NCBI GenBank assembly: GCA_018907035.1
Contig: JACCIC010000039.1
Span: 2,480,001 to 2,544,000 of the forward strand
Reading direction: 5' to 3'
Source: Sycobia sp. Sy_11
Lineage: Eukaryota > Arthropoda > Insecta > Hymenoptera > Epichrysomallidae
Length of the DNA stretch: 64,000 bases
Shown here piece by piece: positions 12,331 through 25,488 of this stretch. Made by a program: the position numbers and the translations under genes. The notes under the pieces were generated by a model. The model worked only from the letters and a program-made list of their open reading frames with translations. It was not told where the DNA came from and did not search any database. The stretch's first letter is position 1. The number at the start of each line of letters is the position of its first letter.

Positions 12331-13014
12331 CCAAATGCAGTGTCTTCTCGCACGATCACGAAATTGATACTTGAATGAAAATAAAAGAGTCGTGTTGCTG
12401 GGCGATTTAACGCGCTCAACGTGTGTTATATTAACATCGAGCTTATAAACAACTAGTTTAGATATACAATTTTACCAAAGTACATTCTCACATGTCCCGA
12501 TAGTATCGTAAAGGGGGAGGGCCGTTTCCGAACTGATTTTTCTCAAAAAATGCCGGTCTCTCGAGGCTGCAATTGTACCGAGGCCGAGAAACATGAATCT
12601 TTCCGCGCGTTCCGTTAAAATCTCCGTTTCAAATATTTTTTTTTTTTTTTTTTTTTTATAATAAATAGATTTTGCCATGTTCCGAGATAAATGCGCATAA
12701 AAGCATGAAAGCCATACTCGCGATTTTCCCGTGGATTTCACCTGTGTCTTCATCGTGATCAGTACAGATCTGCGCTCGTTTCGCGTTTCGCATTCAAATA
12801 TAGACGGATGTATTACTCGACACGCTGTTATTCTGATTCCAGGCAGGCAGGCCTTCTCGGAAAGCCGATCGAGAAAACCTTCTATTTCATTTTTTTTCTC
12901 TCCAAAAATTACACTCGAGCCCTCGCGCATCGTATCTTCGTTTCCCGCCTGTTTCGCCTACACATACCTTAATATATTTAAAAAAAAGAAAAGAAAGAAA
13001 AAACTATCTTATTT

Positions 13015-13020
<6 letters not shown>

Positions 13021-13062
<42 letters not shown>
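13021..13062. repeat. (TC)21 microsatellite
   Basis: A perfect TC run. Confidence 0.95.
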
Positions 13063-13066
<4 letters not shown>

Positions 13067-13199
13067 ATTCAGTCGAAGCCGGACTTTATCGAGCATTTTT
13101 TTTTCTACGATCACGAATCAACGCGTGACGGACGCTTCCCAAACGAATTAGCCACCGAGTCCCCTTCTTAATGAACGAGTCTTCCGTGGAACCACGGAC

Positions 13200-13640
13200 T
13201 GTTGCGACGACAGAGGGGGGGCGGGGCCGTAATAAGTGCATTTCTCGCCGTGCGGCTTGTATCATCCTTGCGCGTCATTTACCCGCCAAAGTGCGACGGG
13301 CGCTTAAAAGAGTTATCTGGGCGCCGAAACTGCCGCGTTAATACATATAAGATGCCCGCATATTATACATGCAATTGTGTCCGTGGGCGTAAACGAAGCG
13401 GCCCGCCCCCCTCCGCGCGAAATTTCGACTCACCGATTGTTCACAGGCCTACTACGGCTCTTTATATGGATTTACGCTGTACGAGCCCACCCCCCTCCCC
13501 GCCCCGCACCCGCCAGCGAGCAAATTCACGACGAGTACGTGACGCTCGGGGTGGCGCGTTTTTACTTACTGCTCAAACCCCCCCCCCCCAGTCCCACCCC
13601 CGTCCTCTTCCTGATGCGCGTGTAGCCGGTGTTCCAATTA
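13200..13640. other. CpG-rich block
   Basis: A GC-rich stretch with C and G runs (for example at 13580). Open frames exist on both strands, as expected from composition. None is recognisable. Confidence 0.35.
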
Positions 13641-13676
13641 TCCTGTCCGATGTGAATTATTGTACATGCGCACGGG

Positions 13677-13680
<4 letters not shown>

Positions 13681-13717
<37 letters not shown>

Positions 13718-13759
13718 CTCTGTTGTCGTGGACGCGTGAAATTTGTGACATGCACACAC

Positions 13760-13821
<62 letters not shown>
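13681..13821. repeat. (TC)n, then (GATA)n and (GA)n
   Basis: TC units fill 13681-13714. After about 46 nt come (GATA)n at 13761-13790 and GA units to 13821. The TC and GA tracts are inverted complements about 75 nt apart and could fold into a hairpin. Confidence 0.92.
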
Positions 13822-14154
13822 GCGAAACATAGATTAGCAAAGACTTCTTTTTTTTTTATTTCTTTGTTTCACGAGCGCTTTCTCACGACGTTCTTCTGGA
13901 GGGGCCGTCGTTCCGATGCGATAATAAGCGCTATCGCAGTTTTTTCAATTCATCCTCACGAGTACGCGCGAAACATTCGTATAGATATTTTATGGACACG
14001 CGAGTGCGCGCGCGTGCGTCTGTGCAGCTTGGTATTATTTTTCGACAATGTTTTTTTTTTTTTTTTTTTAAGTAATGGCCTTTGTTCTTCGATTATTAAC
14101 CAGAGATGGTATATCGTATATGGAAAAGGTTGTATAAATAAGATGTGAATTTAC

Positions 14155-14815
14155 CAATGGTTTGCCAATTCAATATTTATTTTTATGATTTTGACGGTCG
14201 AATTAAAGTACTTTGCGTGTAGTCATACAGGATTATTAGGCTAACATATAATCTAATATATAGTTTAATGGTATAGTAGCGAAACGGTGTAGCTCTGTAC
14301 AAGGTTCAAACTAATTAAAATTATCCATTGAGATGAGTTAGCGAAGTATTAATTACAAAAAAAAAAAAACGACAGAATATGTATAATGGAAATCTATTAC
14401 GGGAAACAAGAAACTTCACAATGTAGATTATTTAATTTCGTCTCATTAATGTATAAAGCTTTAAGGTTCCATTTGTTAAATAAGTTTTTTTTATTTTTCT
14501 TTTTAATATATGACGACTATTTGTACAGTCTATAATATGCACAAAAATTTATTAACGACACCTAACAATATAATAAAAAAAAAAAAGAATCGCAGAAAAA
14601 CTTTTAACGACTTTGGGGTAAAAAGTTACTTTTTCTTTTAAAGCTCGGAAATACTTTTTACAATTTCTAAAATAACATGGTCGTAATAACACGAAAAATG
14701 TCGATGACATCCGGATACCTGGTCATTTTTATTTTCAGGAGGAATCGGGGGGACGGTAGTTAGGATTTTTTTTTCTCCACTCTTCGAGACCAATCCTACC
14801 TAGAATTCTTCATTT
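14155..14815. other. AT-rich sequence without recognised features
   Basis: AT-rich unique DNA with several A and T homopolymers. No gene was found. Confidence 0.5.
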
Positions 14816-14826
14816 CAACAGAGATT

Positions 14827-14828
<2 letters not shown>

Positions 14829-14876
<48 letters not shown>
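14829..14876. repeat. (AT)24 microsatellite
   Basis: A perfect AT run. Confidence 0.95.
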
Positions 14877-14878
<2 letters not shown>

Positions 14879-14959
14879 CATACTCCGCTAATAAAAAAAA
14901 TCCATCGTATGTAAGTGAAGAATCGTCCATTCGAAAATCAATAGAGCGCGAATAATGCA

Positions 14960-15233
14960 TAGACCGGCGAAAATCTAAAGGTGCGCGCATCGTTGTGAGC
15001 GTTGGCGAGGGGGGGGGGCGAAGTGAGAGGGTGCGTGAAACGATCCCCGTAGTCGAAAGAGGGAGCGTGAAAAAAAAAGCGAACGAACGGCTCGAATCCG
15101 GCTCGACGGGGCGCACTTCGAAAGTCTCCTCCTCCTACCCCTTCCCTCCCGTCGCGTACAAAAAATTTTCCCCCGGCGCGCGAATCGGGAACTATATATA
15201 CTCCGGAAACTCGGGGAAACTGGCAGTGGGACA

Positions 15234-15287
<54 letters not shown>

Positions 15288-15440
15288 CATACTCGTTACA
15301 CCCTCGCGCACCACTTGTGAAACACGTAGGTGAGCAAGAAGCAGAGTCTCTTTCTCTCTTGCGCGTCGCGAGCACGAATCGCGCGCGACTTTTACGAGAG
15401 TACGTGTGAGACGAAAGTGGGGGGGGGGGGGGGTAAGAAA
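14960..15440. other. CpG-rich block with embedded (TA)n and poly-G
   Basis: A CpG-rich sequence interrupted by a TA tract at 15236-15283 and ending in a G15 run at 15419-15433. The TA tract inside GC-rich DNA is a sharp local contrast. Confidence 0.4.
15236..15283. repeat. (TA)n microsatellite
   Basis: About 24 TA units ending in ACATACATAC. Confidence 0.95.
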
Positions 15441-15971
15441 CGGGGTTGAAGAGCGATGCGTTGGGAAAAACGAATTTTTATTAGAAATTTTATCGCGATT
15501 CGAGTGAATGTCAGGTAGAAATTGTGTTTAGATTAGGTTTTTTTTCTTCATAATTTACAGATTTGGGGGAAAAAAATTCTACTATCGATTTTATCAAATA
15601 TCTTGTGCATATAATCGTCATTTGTCAAAACAGAAACGAATGATTAAAATTAAAATAGGAGAATATAAGAGAATCAACGCCTAACAATAATTCCTTTATT
15701 CGCTAGTTGAATGGGAATCCCCGAGTGCTATCAACGTATCCCTCACCCTTCCGAAGTGAGAGGAAAATTTAGGGTGGAACGTATGTTGGAAGAGAGTTTC
15801 TTATATATAAATGACGCGCACCCCCGCTGTGACTTCGATGGGGCGAACATTTGGCGCCCAGCTGGTTCATTGTGCTCTCCCCTCGCACTGATAATACCGC
15901 GAAAATCCTCCCGTATCCTAAATAGATCCAATATATAGTAGCGAATTCACCAGGTTAAATGGTATTATAGT

Positions 15972-15975
<4 letters not shown>

Positions 15976-16020
<45 letters not shown>
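15976..16020. repeat. (AT)n microsatellite
   Basis: About 22 AT units. Confidence 0.95.
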
Positions 16021-16024
<4 letters not shown>

Positions 16025-17000
16025 ATTGGCTCAACTTCATGGAGAGTTTAATTAAGTATCTATAGAAACACGGATTCACTTTTCGTAAATTCTCTCACGT
16101 ACAGTCACTAATTACATTTGTTTATTGTTCTGTTTTTTTTCGTTCGTATTTCTATATACACATTCGGTTATGAAATTCTAGTATAGATCCAAATGAGTCA
16201 AGGAGAGCAATGCAACTAAAGCATAGATATGATCTTACGAAGTCCTTACTAAGGAACTGGGTCTTAAATTAAATTACTGACACAGATAATTCTTGAATTC
16301 TCTGGTTTTTTCCTCAAATCGCTCTATTTTCAACATACTGTAGTGTCTATAATAATATTGGACACTTTGATATATACATATGGAAGGTGATATAAACAGA
16401 TATAGAAAATTCAAAATCACTCATCCACTTGAGATAGCTATGATAATATATATCATAGAATATGATAATTAAATAAAAGTCTCTTACAGAAGCTCATAAT
16501 CGTTGATCAACTTGGTTTTTTTTTTTAAAAAAGAGCAGTAAAAACCTATTTGTTCTATGGACATTTGATGCTCTTCTTCGATGCGATTGAGTTTCATAAA
16601 CAGGGATGGCTTTTTAATATTTTAATTTCCGGCAGTTTACCGAAGAGACACATTCGACGTTGATACATTAATGGCGAATAACGAGGAGCGGGGGGGGGGT
16701 ACCTGAAATTGCGCTCGTTGGCGAAACTATTCAAGCTAGTAGTTTCAAAGTTTATCGAACTTTCGGCTTGTGTATCTCTTATTTATGGTTCGCGGCGTAA
16801 AACTCGGGGGGAGGGGGCGAAGCTCGTATAAAAGCGTAGAAATACAACTCCTCTTATCCTCTACATCAAATTGCGCGCGGAGGGGATCTTAAAAAAAAAA
16901 TAATAAAGAAATGCAAACTGAGTAACTGCTCGAAGGACATCAAATTCTGGTTCAAAAAGTACTGGGCGATGGTAACGAAGTAGAGAGCAGGGTGAAGGAG
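16021..17000. other. AT-rich sequence without recognised features
   Basis: Unique sequence with a small TATGAT/ATCATA palindrome at about 16437-16456 and a G9 run near 16690. No gene was found. Confidence 0.5.
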
Positions 17001-17003
17001 AGG

Positions 17004-17007
<4 letters not shown>

Positions 17008-17063
<56 letters not shown>
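17008..17063. repeat. (GA)28 microsatellite
   Basis: A perfect GA run on the plus strand. It yields RERERE- or SLSLSL-type open frames that are not genes. Confidence 0.95.
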
Positions 17064-17066
<3 letters not shown>

Positions 17067-17663
17067 AAATATAGAAAAAGAGAAAGATTGCACGGAAGGT
17101 GGGATTGGACATCTGAAAGTTCCGGATGTTCCAAGCTCCAAACTTTTAAGCTTGGATCGAATGACTCAGTTGATCTTTTTATAATCTGGCCCTGTCCTGT
17201 GAAAATATAACTGTCAGATTTAATGATTATCGCAATGGCTTCCAAACAACGATGGGCAGAATTATTTCTTACGACTAGAGATCGTATTTGATAATTTTAT
17301 ACAGCGACATTAAATCGCTTATTAAATTTGGAAGATCTTCTTTTCTCGCTCGAAATGGCTTTGGATTGCGTCTTTAAATACGCACCCCCCTCCCGTCTCA
17401 ACAAAACTAACAAACATTTCTAATGCACGACAGACGGGGGGGATGTACATTCCATCTACAACTTTCCACCCACGAGCGTTCCCTTGACGGTTGAGCAATA
17501 AAACAAAGATTGTTTTCCTTTCTAATTTCTTTATCAGTCCTCGGCCTATGGCATTTTGCCAATTTGTTTTTCTTTTCTTCTTCCCTTTCGTTGTGGTCTG
17601 GAAATACTTAATTTGAGTGACGTTACCATCTGTACCGACTACGTACGCGTGATATACATCTCG

Positions 17664-17664
<1 letters not shown>

Positions 17665-17709
<45 letters not shown>
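17665..17709. repeat. (TA)n microsatellite
   Basis: About 22 TA units. Confidence 0.95.
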
Positions 17710-17712
<3 letters not shown>

Positions 17713-18281
17713 TACGCCTTTGATTTTCTTCGCTTTCTGCACTGGGCACGCAAGGAGTATTTCGTATGTGTATAAAATCGCGCAGGATTTGAATTAATAC
17801 GTCAATTGCCTCAATATTGTGCAAGGATGATCATTAAAAAATTAACCTAGGCCTGGTGAGACCATCGTTGAATGAAAAGACTACTGTCACGTCGATTAGA
17901 AATTTAGATAATACTCTTTTAAGAAGATAAAATGTTTAATGACACGGGTTCGAGTTGCCGATACTTCGAGACATCCCTGATATATCCTTTGTTGTCTGGC
18001 GACGATGACTCTTCTCATGGAACAAGCACCGAATCGAACTCGTTCAAAAAAAGCAAAAAAAAAAAAAAAGATACGGTACATAATAGGAAAATCGATCGAG
18101 AGGTGCTCGAATGTACTCAGTCGTTCTCATTGCAAAACCATTCGATTTGCTGTCCCGGCACTGATCCTGCGCGCGTGTATAATAATGCTCGTGAGAAAAA
18201 TTGGCGAATAGAAAGTCGATATCGCGAGGAACGATCTGTAGCCATGGAATATAATGGATTTTTCGACGCGGTGCATCGGGA

Positions 18282-18283
<2 letters not shown>

Positions 18284-18332
<49 letters not shown>
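18284..18332. repeat. (GA)24 microsatellite
   Basis: A perfect GA run inside a 195-codon open frame (17932-18519) that has no recognisable homology. Confidence 0.95.
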
Positions 18333-18333
<1 letters not shown>

Positions 18334-19004
18334 AGAGATCCATTGAAAAGCCGAGAGCGCGGAAAACCACGTGGTTGGCCGGCGGCCAGCTGGTTGTACA
18401 TGCTCGTCCCTCGGAGTTATGTTTATCGCTATTTGCGCCGCCGAAGCTTTCCTGCGGATGCAAAGAGGGGTGTTTCGGGGGGGGGGGTCGGAAAAGGAAA
18501 AATAGTAGGAAGAGATTGAGTGCATCTCGACGGGCTGTGTTAAACTGAGAAGAAAAATTCGGGATAATTATCTGTCGTTTATTATCTGCGAATGTGAAAA
18601 TTATTAATTACGTACACGGGGAAAGAAGGGCGTATCTTCCAAGACGCACTCTTAAGACGTGTTTGGCGGATTATTACGGGCAACGTCATCCTTCGCTACC
18701 TAATACGCATGGACCTTTTTAGAACACTTTTCGCTCTTCGATACGGACTTATTTCTTTAGGATCGTATCAAGATATAATTATGTTTCTAATTTGTACCAA
18801 TGCCTTGTTTCATCTTTATAGAGAAACTTTTTGCTTATTCCAAAGTAAAACTGATCGACACGTTGTCTTTTTTTTGCCCTCCGAAACTCCCCTAATTTGC
18901 AGAGATCTTTTTCATTTGTAGAGTAGTCTCAAATGTATGAGATCATATCGCTATTCTGATGTAACGGCAACACTGCGATTGTCTATATAAGTTTGAGGTC
19001 TGCG

Positions 19005-19010
<6 letters not shown>

Positions 19011-19040
<30 letters not shown>
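19011..19040. repeat. (GC)n/(GT)n alternating purine-pyrimidine tract
   Basis: CG units are followed by GT units, a potential Z-DNA-forming stretch. Short CG runs of the same kind recur at 19254-19265 and 19386-19401. Confidence 0.85.
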
Positions 19041-19041
<1 letters not shown>

Positions 19042-19609
19042 ATACACATATATACATCTCGCCTATCCACCTCGACAAATTTGGACGAATGCCCGCACTC
19101 TCGTCTTTATCTTTTCCCTTCCCATTCTTGGCCATGATGTTTGCAACAAATTCCTGCCTCTGACATTATAAAATTTAATTAAAATACTCCCGTGTGCTAG
19201 GCCACGAGATTAGCTGTATTTTTATAATGTATAACACCCATACCTACACACCGCGCGCGCGCGCGATAATTCCTTGCACCGTGCTAGAGTTGAAAAAATT
19301 AAATTTCCCCGCGCGGTAATCGTCTTTGCCCAGTTCCGAGCCTTATAACAACGCGAGAGGCGTACTTAATACGTCCGAGGATTTTTGCGCGCGCGCGCGC
19401 GCATGTCGTGTGCGGCGCATCCGCGATAAAAGGGGTGGCCATGATTGATTTATTTTTGGGAATCGTTTGTCATTTATAAGATCGTTAAAGTTCGGCGAAT
19501 GACGAATGTTTCTTATATAACCGATCTAGTTTGTCCGGGACCGTTGGACCGACTGCGTCCAACCCGCAAAACTAAAATCGGAGTTTAAAATAAATTTGTC
19601 AGGAGGCGT

Positions 19610-19655
19610 AATAATAATAATAAAAATAATAATGATAATAATATTAATAATGGTA
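19610..19655. repeat. Imperfect (AATA/ATA)n repeat
   Basis: AATAATAATAAA-type units with point changes. Confidence 0.8.
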
Positions 19656-19798
19656 ATAATGGAACGTCTTTGATGATTTCGGCAGTTTGAACAGGGTTTA
19701 TAGCTTTTGACATGTGGAGCGGGAGAAACTCGCCCCAGGAAATACAAAGCGGTTTAATGCTTCCGAGTTCTAGTTCGCTTGTTGGAACTATTGTTATT

Positions 19799-19839
19799 AT
19801 ACATACATACATACATACATACATACATACATACATACA

Positions 19840-19880
<41 letters not shown>
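19799..19880. repeat. (ACAT)10 followed by (TA)n
   Basis: About ten ACAT units (19801-19840) pass through GCATA into about 18 AT units. Confidence 0.93.
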
Positions 19881-19883
<3 letters not shown>

Positions 19884-20344
19884 GCGCTCTGTCAAATTCG
19901 TATACGTATGACAGATAAAAGAAGATATATGCAGATGATGTCAGTGATTGACAGGGCCGGGGGGGGGGAGTGGAGAGTTGGAGATGTAAATTTATGAAAC
20001 AAAAATATAACTACAATGTAGGACATAGAAATTTTCTACAGTTACATGACTATTATTAAAAAAGTAATATACAAATAGAGAACATAAAGAAATAATCCCA
20101 ATTAAACTATGCCTTTAGAAAGTATTTATAGGTTAGATTTTCAACCGCAAAAAAATTAATTGCGTAAAAATTGGGATATCTGACAGAAACATCGAAACAA
20201 TATTTAATACAGCTGATAAACTAATACTTAGAAATTTATAAATTGATACTTAACAGGTAAACTAACATAGTGAATAGATTAATTAATTAATTTTTTAGTA
20301 GCAACTTACATTTTAAATTATACGAGGGTGATTAAAAACAAGGT

Positions 20345-20450
20345 CAGTCTATCCGTCATGATATCAGTATAATAGCTTATTGTATAAAGACTGTGAAACC
20401 GATTAAAATAATTATTAATTTAACTAATAATTATACTAAATTTAGCAGGT
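20345..20450 (+). repeat. Dispersed repeat family, copy C
   Basis: This is a more diverged copy with CAGTCTATCC, TTGTATAAAGACTGTGAAACCGA and TTATTAATTTAACT in the same order and spacing as copies A and B. It follows TACGAGGGTGATTAAAAAC at 20322, which faintly resembles the inverted-repeat end of a Tc1/mariner element. I do not see the opposite end. Confidence 0.5.
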
Positions 20451-20929
20451 TGAACTAGTTTATAACGAACTTTTATTTTACTTTTTTTTCGAATAAAAGT
20501 TAATCCCCGTCCAAAAAGTCAGATGTAGGGGTAATTTAATCGGATTTCGCGTTGAAAAAAAAACTACCGCTGCGATTCTGAAATTGTTATGGCTCTATCA
20601 GGTTACGAAGAGGACGAAGAAGTTACGAGCTATAAATAACCAAGGGCTGAATTGACTTTATATATATATAGAATATCGAGAGTTTTGCGAACGCACCTAC
20701 AGCCCGTATATACACAGGCATATACCGTCAGTTAAAAAGAGAGAGGAGGATGAGAGTCCGCGTAGCACACCTGGGACGATCTTCTTCTCCCTCCGATACA
20801 TAAAGTTTCGCCTTCCGGCTTACTACAGCGCGGGATGAAATTTTCATACCACCTCTCTGTCTCTCTCACACACTAACACCCCTCCCCCCTCTATCAGTCT
20901 GTCGGAGAGGAGACTTCGGGCATAACGCG

Positions 20930-20996
20930 TGGCAGTCGCGGGTCGGCTCGCCCACGTCGCGTCGTTTCGAAATTATGGGTCATAAGCGTGCGCGCC

Positions 20997-21034
<38 letters not shown>

Positions 21035-21300
21035 AAAGGGCTATGGTCGCGCGGGTTCCAGGGGGACGGGGGTGTCTATGCCATGCCATTCCCTTTGGCG
21101 ATCTTCGGTCTCTTTCCACCATGCAAACCCATCGCGTCCTCGTGGCCGTGCTCTTTCGGCCACATCCATATATATATATATATATCAAAATCCCGCCCGT
21201 CGCTATAAGCGGCTATCTTACTGCGTCACTGCAAAGCACCGCGCGCGGCCGTATAAATATTTCGAGCGCCCGTAACCGCGGCAGAAACGCGCGATTGGCT
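20930..21300. other. CpG-rich block with (TC)n and short (TA)n
   Basis: A GC-rich segment containing TC units at 21001-21030 and TA units at 21170-21186. No gene was recognised. Confidence 0.4.
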
Positions 21301-22029
21301 TTTTACTCCTCTGCCAGCGTCGCGGATGTATTAGAAAATTTTTCCTTTTTTATTTTTTTGCTTCAACAGCATCCGTGGCCAACTTGTTATCGATTTGTCG
21401 ATGAGTCGCAGGAGGCAGCCGTGCCTCATTGGGGGGGGGGTATATTATATTCCTACATAAATCATGTTTCGGCGATTCGATGCGCGCCGTTTAAAATAGA
21501 CCAGTTAATAGAGGCTTCGCGGTAATTATTCTATCATCCGGCAGCGGTTCGGAATTGCGATTAGCGACGCCCCCCGCCACCCCTCTTCCACACATCAAAA
21601 TGATTGAAAGCGACGCCAGGTGACCCATAAGGTTTTCGCCGCGAACGCGCAACTGCACTATTTTCGTTAACTTCTCGCGCGGCGGCTTGCGCGAGCACGT
21701 GGAGAGTTTATTAATAGCTCGCTCCTACACCTCTCTCCCTCTCTCTTTCATTCTCCCACTTCCTCGCTTATTCCTTTGCCTGCTCTCGGTCTCTCTTTCG
21801 CCCGCCTTTATCTGCCTCCTCGCTACTTTTATCGCCATTTCATCCTCGCCTCTATATGCTATGGTTCGTTTAGCCTTCCCTTCACCCGCCCCCTCTGAGT
21901 ATTCGAACGATAATAATTCAGTTCGCAGCGAATAGTAACAGTTGTAGCTGTTCTCTATCTGTTCTGTATCTCTTTTGCTCTCCCCTCCCCCCTCTGTCTC
22001 CTATTGCATAATCAATCTTTGCTGGCGGA

Positions 22030-24920
22030 ATGCGCAGGGATTTCTTCTTCAGCTCATTTGAACGCAGGATCCGAGGTGTGCGTCATTTGTTCGTCGATTT
22101 CTTTTGCTGATTATCATAAATTAGCGCCACTCCATAGAATTTTCGATGAATGATTACATATAGAGCCTGTTCGTGTTTTCGAAGCAAGCCAGCGTAAATG
22201 ATTCGCTAAAATGGAGGGGGAGAACGGTGTGTCTTCCGGACCGAAGGTTTAATCATGTTATTAGAAATTCCATGGATAGATCACGGATTCAACATTGCGA
22301 ATGCGAGATGTTTGGGTTAATTCAAAGCAAACAAACAGCAAACTTCGTGATGAAAATGTGATATTTTACGTGAAATTTCGAACAAAAACCACTGTTGATG
22401 AATTTTTGCTAAAGTGCATAATTGCTGAGTATCGACAATTACCAATATTTACAATATATATCAATAGTGCACTTCCAACATGGTCATATTAAATTCTTCA
22501 AATCTGACCTCAGATTAGTGATCATCGATCAGTATCACCGTGAGATATGTATGAAGAATATTTCCGTAATGCCTTAGACTCTTTGCCGAGATAAGTGAAT
22601 ACTTCGACAATGCTTCGCTTCGGAAATAATCAATTTTAGCAAAGCTGTACCTGCAATGGTTTTTGTTCCGAAATTCACGAAATGTGTCACTTTTTTATTT
22701 GGAAATTACGAATTATGCGAATGAACATTCACTGTGTTAGATATATCAATCTACAATTTCGAATTTTTCAAATGTAACTTCATATTGATGATCAGCGCGT
22801 TCACTCGTCATCTATTAATATGATTATCTAAATTATTAATTGTACTTATGTTGAATGATTATTCAAAATATAGTCCAAAATAATCCTTAAATAATTATCC
22901 AAATTGGCTCAAGATCGTCCGCTCGGAAATGTATAAAGAAAATATGAGCTTGCATATTCTATATGATCACATTAATTGTTCCAATTGTAATGTATCGCGG
23001 GAATGAAACATGTGAATTGCGCACCTTAAATTTATAAAATTTAAGTCTCCACCCATTCGCATATACGTGCATATCATCATCAAACTTTGTCTATCTCAGG
23101 CAACGTATATTGCTTTATAGCCTAATTGATAAGCTGCTTTATACTGAAAGAAAAACTTTTAATTGAATTATTGCAATGTGTTACTTTTAAGATCCTTGTT
23201 AATATCAAAGAGATTAGAGGGTAGTAGATCACAAAGTCCTGTTCGGATAAAAAAGTGGAATCTCATTAGTAAGAGGTGGACAAGCTTTCTCGATTGATTT
23301 ATCGCAATCGTAGACTTAGATAACCAGAAAATCTCCTATAAGACAATCACCATCTCGTCTTGTTTGGCGTATACAACGTGTTATCACCTCTGCATTATCC
23401 TCTTAAGTGTTTATTTATTATCCAGCATTAGTATCTGTCTCGGTTCGTCTCTACTAAATTGGATCAAATAGGCTAGGTACAAGCAAAGAAAATCACAGTA
23501 AGTTCTGAACGCGTCGTCGACTGATTTCATCGTTATTAATTTCACGATCGTCACAAATGGCGCTGTGATTCGACGGTGCTAAAACTTTAATTCTAAACTT
23601 TAATGAATAAACTCGAGCATCTTTTTTAAATTTCTCTTTCTTTTCAAGTGGCAGTTTAGTTACATTATTCCTGTAACAATTTTGATTACGAATTACATAT
23701 TATTTAATTAAATTGAAATTTTTTTGACTAGAAACCGTTACTCTACATTATAAAGATCTTCAATCAGTCTCAATGATAATAGAATTATAATGACACTGAA
23801 AGAATAAATCTAGTTTTCGAGCTAATGTGACACCAGCACTATTTGTGGATTCGCTTACATGTAACGAGCGAGCGTATCGCATCGTGTCCCAAGAAACTGT
23901 AAATCACGACGTGCCGTTCTATTGACGTTTACGACTCGATTTCTGAAACGCAAAGACCTGCACCACCAGCGACGAACAAACTGTAGCGTTACCGTTTTAT
24001 ACAGAGTTTATAATAGGGGGCGGTGGGAGCGCACGGTATATATATAATGCTGGGAAATATTTGCCCATTCGTCGCTCAATAAATATCTCAGTGGAAGGGA
24101 CGGATAAGGTTGTTCGAACGAATATTCCCGTTTGATGCCCGTGATTATTGCTTCTTCATAGCATCGGTTTTGACATTTATTTCGTATTTCTTGCGCAACC
24201 GCACATGAATATAAATATGTATATACCAAGCGGTAGCGAAGTATATATGTATATATGTAAAATTCGCATGAAGAAAATTCGATTATTTCTATTTATTTGC
24301 TCTTATCTCATTGTCACTAATTTTTTTTAAATATACGGAAATAAGGGCTTGTGGCTCATTTGTCTGTTAATATGATTGTAATTGACTTTGCTGGTGTTAT
24401 TTGAAATCTGATTTTTTTTTTTATAATAATATACTGCTGATTGCTACGTCAAAGTACGAAATAAAATATTCTCAAATAATTCAAGAAGAATTCTTCATTA
24501 TGATCTATAATGAAGTATTGAAAATGTTTGAAGAAGAAAAAAAAGCCAGCTCGTCTGCTAGATTTATCATTATAGAAATAATTTATAATTTAAGCTTTAT
24601 GTATTACCAATGAATGAATAAATATAGAGTTTAATATAATATTCGGTTTGATAGTCGATAACTGTTATCAATTTATATAGATCATGTATATTATGATATA
24701 ATTAAGAAATCGTTAAAAAATTTCGAAAGTACATGGCCTGTGCTGGAGATTCATAATCCAATTCATGCTACACTTATCACCAAAAGAAGAATAATTAAGA
24801 ATTAATTTTTGAGAATTGCCAAAAGACAAATATATATACACACGCGATCTTCTACATTCCAAATTCAAAACGATCATAAACTCAATCTTGAACTCACAGT
24901 TCCCCTTCTTTTTTTGTTTC
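22030..24920. other. AT-rich unique sequence upstream of the first sm exon
   Basis: About 2.9 kb without long microsatellites. It ends with the pyrimidine-rich splice acceptor at 24900-24923. No exon with a suitable donor phase was recognised. Confidence 0.5.
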
Positions 24921-24923
24921 AGA

Positions 24924-24967
24924 ATCATGAGTACAGCGGTTACGGGGATGAGCCACGACGCAAGAGG
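24924..24967 (+). CDS. sm: smooth / hnRNP L-like internal coding exon (N-terminal linker)
   Basis: This is a 44-nt internal exon. It is preceded by a strong polypyrimidine tract ending in TTTCAG (AG at 24922-24923) and followed by a consensus donor, GTAAGT, at 24968. Read in phase 0 it gives NHEYSGYGDEP, then RRK and two bases of an Arg codon (AG), which the first base of the exon at 27223 completes as AGA. The peptide is polar, charged and rich in Gly/Tyr, as expected of the disordered segment ahead of an RRM in hnRNP L-type proteins. It contains no in-frame ATG, so translation starts in an exon further upstream. The ATG at 24929 lies in another frame and would hit a stop in the next exon. 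The call rests mainly on perfect splice phasing with the recognisable RRM2 exon. The peptide alone would not identify the gene. Confidence 0.72.
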
Positions 24968-25295
24968 TAAGTGTTCATGGCATATTTGTTATCGCACCTC
25001 CCCCCTCCCCTTCCAGGTCCCGCAACACATGCCGCGCCTACCCGGAATCTGACGGATAACACCAATGTGAATACGGGGTGTACCAGTTTTTACGGATTCG
25101 ACGATCAATCACGCAAGACAACTGAAGCACCGCGCGCGCGCGCGCGCGTGAGTGTGTGGAATATTGTGAGCGCGCGTATTTGATAGTTCGAGAAAGATCG
25201 AGAAAGTCGCGAAGACGCTGTGGCCAGAACAATGTAGCTGTCGTGCAGCGGGTAAAGGGGAGAAAGGGAGGGGCTAGAAAAAGGTGGAGAAGACG

Positions 25296-25298
<3 letters not shown>

Positions 25299-25353
<55 letters not shown>
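25299..25353 (+). repeat. (GA)27 microsatellite in the sm intron
   Basis: A perfect GA run in the intron upstream of the exon at 27223. It is complementary to the CT run at 28677-28726 downstream of that exon. Confidence 0.95.
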
Positions 25354-25358
<5 letters not shown>

Positions 25359-25488
25359 ATACATGCCATCTCCTATTTGAGCCGGCCGCGCTCGCGTACA
25401 AGCGTATATTATGTGTATAACCGGCGTACCTCGTCGCCGTTCCAAATCGCGCGCGCACTTAACGCTCGGCTTGACTTCTTATTATTAG

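Noticed and set aside
12472..12930. 152-codon minus-strand open frame
   Set aside because: It passes through a T22 homopolymer (Lys run) and shows no known motif. It is probably chance in moderately GC-rich DNA.
17932..18519. 195-codon plus-strand open frame
   Set aside because: It is extended by a (GA)n tract and an A-run. It has no recognisable domain, and the non-repeat parts do not resemble any family.
24929..24967. ATG in the first sm exon as a start (MSTAVTGMSHDARG)
   Set aside because: This frame runs into a stop in the exon at 27223, while the alternative frame gives the clear RRM2 peptide.
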